Assembly (NCBI GenBank): GCA_027422505.1
Contig: JAPQWV010000017.1
Span: 20,399,501-20,463,500 of the forward strand
Source: Craterostigma plantagineum
Taxonomy: Eukaryota; Streptophyta; Magnoliopsida; Lamiales; Linderniaceae
Length of the DNA: 64,000 bases
Reading direction: 5' to 3'
Part shown: positions 58,018 through 64,000 of the stretch, in pieces
How the letters are laid out: the number at the start of each line of letters is the position of its first letter
Position numbering within the stretch: position 1 is the stretch's first letter
Made by a program: the position numbers and the translations under genes
The notes under the pieces: model-generated
What the model saw: the letters and a program-made list of their open reading frames with translations, nothing else
Database searches by the model: none
Told to the model about the DNA's origin: nothing

Positions 58018-58394
58018 CGAAGGGTAAATCGTAGGTAGTATCCCTAAGTGGACACGTAACCGACCCTAAGATTAAGAGATAATGTTTATTTGTTGGGCTT
58101 TGTATTGGATTATTTAAAAAAATGGCCTTTGACATCGTCAACGTTAAAAAAATAGCCTCCTAAATGATAAAAGACTAATGTATCCTTACTCTGCGTAAAA
58201 GACTTTTATACCCTTTTTGAATGGCAATCAACGACAGTTAACGAAAATTACAGCTTTTGACAGAGGTTTACTGTAGAATCTGAAAAAGCAAAAGTAAATA
58301 AGAAGAACCCTTTCACTTCACGGGCCCTTTGCAAAATCGATCAAGCTTTCTCCCTTTTCTTCTTCTTCACAGTCGAATTGGAACCTCAGAATCC

Positions 58395-61300
58395 ATGGCA
58401 GTTCAGGCGAGACCCCAAACAGTGAAGGTAATTTTTTTATTTTCCGAAGACCCCGTCCTATACAATCGCACGGGATCCTAAATTTAGGCCGCAGGGTACC
58501 CGTGCTTGCACAGGCAGGGGCCCCGTGTCTTGAATCTCAGGGATCCGTGTGAAAGCGCAGAGGTCCTCCCCAATTAACCCGCGCTTTGTCTCGCTGGGAC
58601 CCGTGCTGGCTAGCGCTGGAGACCTTGCTATGCCGCGCTGGGGACCCGTGCGTGCCAGTGCGGGGACCCTGCGACATAGCACGGGGCCCGTGCTTGCTAG
58701 CGCGGGGACCCGTGCTCATGTGCGCTGGAGGTCGTAGCTATGCTGCGCTGGGGAACCGTGCCTGCCAGCGCGGGGACCCTGCGACATAGCACGGGGCCCG
58801 TGCTTGCTAGCGCGGGGACCCGTGCTCATGCGCGCTGGAGGTCCTAGCTATGCCGCGCTGCAGGGTCTCCGCGCTGGCACGCACGGGTCCCCAGCGCGGC
58901 ATAGCAAGGTGGCAGGGGACCATGCGCGGCGGGCTATCTCACCATAAGCAATTTTCCCGCAGCATTTGTAATTAATTTTTTATTGATTTGTAGGTTCAAT
59001 TGAAGAAGCAAATTGCCGGAGGCGACGATGAGAAAGATTACCGGTTACATATCACGTCACGATACTGTGAAGTGAGCGAGGAGATCGTCGGTTGGCTAAA
59101 CGAGGATGAGCTGGCAGTTTTTACGGAAGGGAGTCCGTTCGGCAGGCTCGTCAACGCTGCCGCCAATTTCAATTTGTCGGCGCAGCTGTTGTGGTATCTC
59201 ATCAAGTGCCAGACGCAGCTTCACAATCGTGACGAGCTTTGGATGATCATCGGGAAGAAACAGCTCCGTTTTTCAAAAACGGAGTATTGCTTAATCACGG
59301 GGCTGAAGTTCGCAGCCGAACCGGCGGTGAACCAAACGGATGAATTCGTCCGTCGTCATTTCCCGAGGAAAACGGCACTAACGCTTAAATTGTCGCACAT
59401 TAAGCAGCGGTTGGAGGAGTTGGCTGCGAACTCCACGGTGCGCGTCAATGACGAGAAGTTGAAGTTGGCCAACCTGTACTTTGCGGGGTACGTCTTGCTG
59501 CCCGACCTTCCAAGAAGGATACCATCCTTCCGTCTTGTATCGTTTACTTAGTCGAAGACTCAGAGGCCTTCGAGCGTTACCCTTGGGGGACCGTGGCTTT
59601 CAAAGCGGCACTACGGTCGCTGAAACAGGATTTTGACGCTAATAAGGAAACTAAGCTGATCAGTGGATTCGTACATCCACTTCAGGTTAGGGTTTTATAT
59701 TTGAATGACTTTGTGAGTTTAGGGTTTCGTCTGTTTGCTAATATTAATTTATTTCTTGTCTTCAGATATTAGCATATGAATGCATACCGGCCATCGCTGA
59801 GAAATATGCTGAACTTAGAGAGTGGGAGCATGCGAGGCCGCGTATATGCCGGTGGGTCACGAGGAATTGGCCCCGAAAGGGATGTCCGAAGTTGGTGGAT
59901 GTTGCCAAGACGGTGCGCGGGTCCGATGTACGAGGTCTACTAGTGCCTATTGGAGAAGAGACGCAGGCCGATTATTTTTGCTACAGCGACTTCGAGGTCG
60001 CCGCGCCACACGACGACGTGTACGATAGGGTGGCGAGCCTACTGATGGACGGGGTGGAAGTTAGGTGCAGTCGTCGTGCAGCTGTAGGACATCTTGGCCG
60101 ACGGGCGGCAAACGAACCAGAGTCCATCCCTCAGCTCTCTATCAGATCACGGCAAGACGAAGAGAGGGGCATGGGCTCTGACTACGAGCCGCCGTCCATG
60201 CATGGAGGCAACTTCCATACGCCGCCGAGGTCACCGCCAATGCCAGGGCCATCGCACGGGTATGGGCCATCGTCGGACCAGTATGACTAATTTGCTCGCC
60301 ACGTGGACCGGCGATTCGATGAATTTGGCAATCGGCTCGACACGTTTAGCACAGCTTCGACGCACTTAGCGGTCGGTTCGAGCATCTCGAGAACGAGTTT
60401 TCGCAATTCCGAGACGGCTTTGCGCAATTCCGAGACGATTAAGATCGACGCACCGACTTCTATGAGGAGCGGTTCAACTCGATGCAAGGTCTGGGCGAAA
60501 GCATCGGCGGCGTTGCGTATCAGTTGCAAGAGCTTCGGGATGATTGGAATAATTTATTCGGTCCACGTACACATACCGACGCGCCTCGTTGCGGTAACTA
60601 TCTTTACCCCTAATTCAAATTTAATACACGCCGTAACTTACAATTTAATATGTATCGTAGACGACGAGGAGACTTCGACTGGGTGGACGCAATTTGCGAG
60701 GCGGGATCCACCCAGTTCGAGCGGATGGGGATGGCCGGCAAAGGAGTATCCATGGAATTATTACGTTCCATCGCAGCAATTGGACGATGGATACGGCACG
60801 CAGAGCGAGATATTTTATGAGGTCGACCCATCTACTTGGAGGGGCCTCGACTGGGATCAGTCGACGCTGCAAAATTCAGCGGTTGCGGATCAGTCAACGG
60901 TGGCTGATAGGGGTAAAGGTGTGGTCGACGTGGCCCCGGAAGGGCGGCAGAAAAATCCGTCCAAGTGGCTGCAGTCGCCGTTCACTGAGCCTCCGTCGAC
61001 CGGTCAGATGAAAGCGAGTCTATCGGCCGTAGACGTCCATATTTCTAAAAAGATCCTGGTGTGGGGGGCCATAGAGAGCGAAATACGGGCCTTGACTGAC
61101 GACGAGTACAAGGAGTGCTTGGTCGAGAGGCATAGACGTGGATGGTTTGAGGATCTATACACGGCAACGAGGTGGCTCGATGACATGGTATGCGACTTGA
61201 ACTATTAATTTGCAATGAACTATAATTGTAAAGCCAAGTTGTTTTGGTTTTTCAGCATATGAATGAAGCAATGAGAGGGTTCCTGGACATGCATCAGACC

Positions 61301-61932
61301 CATTCATTTGCGTCGAAGAATGTTGCGTACATGTCTTACGCATTCAAGACATGTATCGAACTCGACAGCTTCGACAACGGAAAAGTCTTAAATGGGATGC
61401 TTTCGTTATGGTCCCATTACGCGCGAGGACTTCAGGATGGATGGCCGTCGATCTCATGGATGAACGCAGATTGCATCGTCTTCCCCGTGCAAACGATAGC
61501 ACATTGGGTGCTATGCGTCGCTGATTGGAGGCAGAAGACGATGACGATATACGACTCCGACGAGTCTTGCGACAAGGACATGCGCAACCTTAACAAAGCA
61601 TTGCTGCCACTTCAATTAATGATCCCGGCGATATTGGTCTTCATGGGATGTATCAAGACACGGTTTAAGAAATGGAAAGTTGAGCGTCATCCGAGGTTCG
61701 CCAAACAGCAAGGAAGGTAAGTTACATTCGTTATTATTTCATTAAATTTTTTTACGATGATTTCTGTATAAGTGTGTAACGTTTCAGGGGAGAATGCGGC
61801 GTACATGTGTTGCGAGCGGCAATGAGCCTCATGTTTCGAGGTGACGACGTCTCCAATCTGACACAGAAGGAAATTGTAGAATTTAGGAAATTTCTTACAA
61901 TTTGTATTTTCCGTAAGGACTTTTGTAATTAG
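58395..61932 (+). pseudogene. DUF1985-Ulp1 (C48 peptidase) transposon gene, multiply broken
   Basis: Exons by GT-AG and frame: 58395-58427 (MAVQARPQTVK), 58994-59685, 59766-60593, 60661-61187, 61256-61716, 61788-61932. The N-terminal part has the DUF1985 signature (FSKTEYCLITGLKF). The C-terminal part is a Ulp1/SENP-like cysteine protease, with AHWVL (His), IYDSDES (Asp) and, across the last intron, GECGVHVLRAAM (Cys). Such proteases remove SUMO or related modifiers; the substrate for transposon versions is unknown. Lesions are a one-base shift near 59,520, before VYLVEDSEAFERYPWG; an in-frame TAA at 60288-60290 after SSDQYD; and a shift near 60,355 with a further TAA near 60,447. Catalytic residues are retained, so decay may be recent, or the reading may include an unrecognised splice. 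Confidence 0.75.
58440..58930. repeat. GGGACCC array with hairpin arms in intron 1 of the Ulp1 gene
   Basis: GGGGACCCGTGC/GCGCTGGGG units recur about every 20 bp. Two direct ~111-bp copies are at about 58637-58747 and 58748-58858. A ~50-bp arm at 58622-58672 (ACCTTGCTATGCCGCGCTGG onward) is complementary to 58861-58910, giving a potential hairpin with a ~190-base loop. Frames across this array are not believed. Confidence 0.88.
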
Positions 61933-63503
61933 TATGGTCCAAAATAGTTGAATGTAATTTTTATTTTATTCAAGTGGCCTGCATGGTTTATTTAAATAAT
62001 TTTTATGAAAACCCTCGCACGTTGTTGGTTACGTTTGTGTAAATTCATCTGAATAAACATTAGTGATGACATGACAAGCAATTATAAATATTTTATTTCT
62101 AATGGCATCAAATCGACTGTTATGACACTGACAATATAACGAAAAAAGTAACAGACCACTAATTGGGCTATGATTGTTGACTAGTCAACTCACATAAGCA
62201 TGGGACCAAGCATTTGAGCACGGGTCCCTTGCTTTTAAACTAGGGTCCCCTGCAGTAGTCATTGAGCAAGGGTCCCGCGCATCATCTAGCGCGGGTCCAC
62301 TGCACATGAGCCCGGACCACAGTACATAAGTTTGGGGACCATGCACAATTTTAGTATTTTTTTCATTAGTATTAAATTTCTTTTTTCATATGAAGGTTAC
62401 ACTGACAAGGCATTGATTACACTGACATGCGCAGAAAAAGTGAGTACGTCAGTACAGACAATAATAATTTACCAATGATTGTTGACTAGTCAATAAAAAT
62501 CCGCACGGGTCCGGTCTGCTGCGCATGGTCCCAAACTTATGCGCACGGTCCCAAGCAATTAAGCATGGGTCCGCGCAAATAAGCACGGGTCCCTTGCGTG
62601 AGTTCACGGGTCCCTCGCGTGATCGCTGGGGTCCCGCGCATCCATCGCGCATTGGCTTGCGCGGGTCGACTGCGCATGAGCCCCGGACCATAGCACTCAT
62701 GTGCGGGGACCCTGCGATTATTTTCGCGACTTTACACCATATTAAATAATTTCGAAGTTCGATTCAGCCTCCATACTAATGTAATACGTCATATAATATC
62801 ATAGCCAACAAAAGTATGATCTTTTTGCATATATAAGATACGAGTTTTCGATTGTTACATCCTAAACAAGTCACCAACATAAGGCAAGTTGTTGCTATGT
62901 AAATTTGCTCAATTATTGTGACATCCACCCAGTTCACCAACTTCACATTGAAAACAATAACCAAATAATGTAATTTTTTTTCTGTACATTAACGACAGAA
63001 GAGTAATCTTATGGTCAAGATTATTTTTTTTTTCGACTCCTATTTCGTTATGGTTAATTTTTGTAAAGATGTACAAAATAGTATATAATTACTGAAATTC
63101 TTTTAAACCCGTGCCTTGCTTTTTCTTTTCACACATCGAAAAGGACATCAGACATGACAAGGCATTATGACACCTGCACTCAAAGCTGACATGTTTCAGA
63201 CAAATAGTTGACTGACCAATAAATCAATAAATAATAACTCTGTCTGCAGACCAATAATTGACTTTAATTAGGGTTTGCAAAATTTCCGCACGGGACCGAA
63301 ATTATGCGCAGCGCAGGGACCATGCAAATAAGCACGGATCCCAGCACATGAGCATGGGTCCCGTGCGTGAAAGCAAGGGTCCTTCGCGCAAAAGCACAGG
63401 CCCCGCACATCCAACGCGCATGCCCCCAGTCCCAAACCATAATTACATTATAAAACCATAATTACGCTAATATAAACAAACTTTCGTTTCATAACAATAA
63501 TAA
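61933..63503. repeat. Spacer between Ulp1 gene and transposase, with three GGGTCCC clusters
   Basis: Non-coding, AT-rich, interrupted by GGGTCCC/GGACC clusters at about 62195-62345, 62500-62715 and 63285-63430. Each cluster has units like GAGCACGGGTCCCTTGC and CGCGCATGAGC every ~20 bp. They resemble the intron 1 array and the 13.7-14.3 kb array. Two near copies of AATTGTTGACTAGTCAA/TTGACTGACCAAT flank the clusters (about 62174-62195 and 62474-62492). Confidence 0.8.
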
Positions 63504-64000
63504 CTAGGTCCTACTAAATTCGCCAACAGAAGGCAACCTATTTTTCTGTGGTCTTCCACGTTGTTTCTCGCGAGGAGGTGGCAGCATTTCAACACTTCTT
63601 TCAATGTGTTCAGACACCGGCCATATAGTACCTTCGTAAGCTAACTTCCAACATCCCAAGCTGTAGTAAGGGTCGACTAGTGAACCCACATCGACGTTGG
63701 CATAACCACAAGCAGCAATAGCGTGTGGGCAAGGAATTCGGTCGATGTCCAGCATCTTACAGGTGCACGTACGCAACTCTAGATCGACGACCTCGTTCAA
63801 GTTGTGCCTGTATACATTATACGTTAGACGCCCAACTTCCGAAACGTGAAATCTTTGCGACCCAATGAAATTCTCGCGGAGGATCGACTCGACCTTCGGC
63901 GTAAACGACGTTGAATTCGCAGCGATAGAAGCTTCGCATGCTCTTCGATGCTTACTGAACCAAGATGATGTTAATCGGTGAATTGAGCCCAACAATCCTA
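63504..64000 (-). CDS. MURA-like transposase, C-terminal part (runs off window)
   Basis: The open frame continues to the window edge, so only the last ~164 residues are seen. It has SSWFSKHRRACEAS, then a SWIM zinc finger CTCKMLDIDRIPCPHAIAA (CxCxnCxH) and DPYYSLGCWKLAYEGTIWPV, the usual C-terminus of plant MuDR transposases, ending with a basic RGRPQKNR AT-hook-like motif. It would cut and join the element's terminal repeats. It converges on the Ulp1 gene. No lesion is seen in the visible part. Confidence 0.88.
   Translation of the reverse strand, partial: GLLGSIHRLTSSWFSKHRRACEASIAANSTSFTPKVESILRENFIGSQRFHVSEVGRLTYNVYRHNLNEVVDLELRTCTCKMLDIDRIPCPHAIAACGYANVDVGSLVDPYYSLGCWKLAYEGTIWPVSEHIERSVEMLPPPREKQRGRPQKNRLPSVGEFSRT

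Larger units (their letters stand above)
58107..64000. mobile_element. Ulp1-carrying Mutator-like element (Kaonashi/KI-MULE type), right end outside window
   Basis: Starts GGATTATTTAAAAAAATGGCC, then GACATCGTCAACGTTAAAAAAATAGCC, the same terminal repeat as the 936-bp element at 13,557. It contains a DUF1985-Ulp1 gene on the plus strand and the C-terminus of a MURA-type transposase on the minus strand. Plant MULEs with Ulp1-like protease genes have been described as Kaonashi (KI-MULEs). The preceding nonamer CTTTGTATT (58098-58106) is the predicted left target-site duplication; its partner would lie beyond the window. Confidence 0.8.

Noticed and set aside
58458..58789. Open frames across the GGGACCC array on both strands
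   Set aside because: They lie in the intron between exons 1 and 2 of the Ulp1 gene and are low-complexity repeat translations.

Overview
The window is nuclear DNA from a flowering plant, most likely a eudicot. The support is spliced genes with GT-AG introns, subfamily XII leucine-rich-repeat receptor kinases, a BPS1-like gene, a plant eRF1 gene with a 5' UTR intron, and AT-rich intergenic DNA packed with plant transposons (Ty1/copia, Ty3/gypsy-type LTR, hAT, Mutator-like, MITEs, SINEs). I cannot name the species.

Host genes are few. A BPS1-like (DUF793) gene at 18.9-19.9 kb appears frameshifted near its start. Three intact paralogous LRR receptor kinases lie at 22,985-27,166 (+), 28,952-33,075 (-) and 50,878-54,969 (+). 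Each has four exons, non-RD kinase motifs and a reading frame that closes exactly (1215, 1210 and 1207 aa). An intact eRF1 translation termination gene lies on the minus strand at 55,955-57,268. A decayed PPR fragment lies near 5.3 kb.

Most of the rest is mobile DNA, and many boundaries are fixed by target-site duplications (TSDs) visible in the sequence. From the left: a gypsy-type 3' LTR preceded by a dimeric tandem repeat; a tRNA-derived SINE; a 3.0 kb hAT element (TSD GACATAGT); a 4.6 kb Mutator-like element with two separate four-copy arrays of a ~313 bp repeat; a 0.94 kb Mutator-like element built around GGGACCC arrays; a 4.35 kb Mutator-like element (TSD TATAAATAA) ending about 48 bp upstream of the BPS1-like gene; a 0.72 kb hAT element (TSD ATATACAT); and a 0.2 kb MITE.

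A 0.83 kb Mutator-like element (TSD TTTTTTTTC) lies between the tail-to-tail kinase genes A and B. Between the head-to-head genes B and C lie an 11.2 kb Sirevirus-type copia element (813 bp LTRs, TSD CTGTC), carrying an internal 1.36 kb tandem duplication and an extra env-position ORF, and then a three-level nest: a hAT element containing a transposase-bearing hAT element containing a hAT-like MITE.

The right end, from 58,107, is one side of a large Mutator-like element of the Ulp1-carrying (Kaonashi/KI) type. It has a multi-exon DUF1985-Ulp1 gene with the His-Asp-Cys protease residues visible but several breaks, and a SWIM zinc finger MURA-type transposase end converging from the window edge. 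Its terminal repeat and GGGACCC arrays match the 0.94 kb element at 13.6-14.5 kb, which is therefore its likely non-autonomous derivative.

The most interesting signals are this Ulp1-MULE family with its self-complementary GGGACCC arrays, the array-bearing MULE-like elements, the invariant 363-bp LRR exon in all three receptor kinases, and the duplicated copia element with its recurrent ATGTTG/CAACAT motif.
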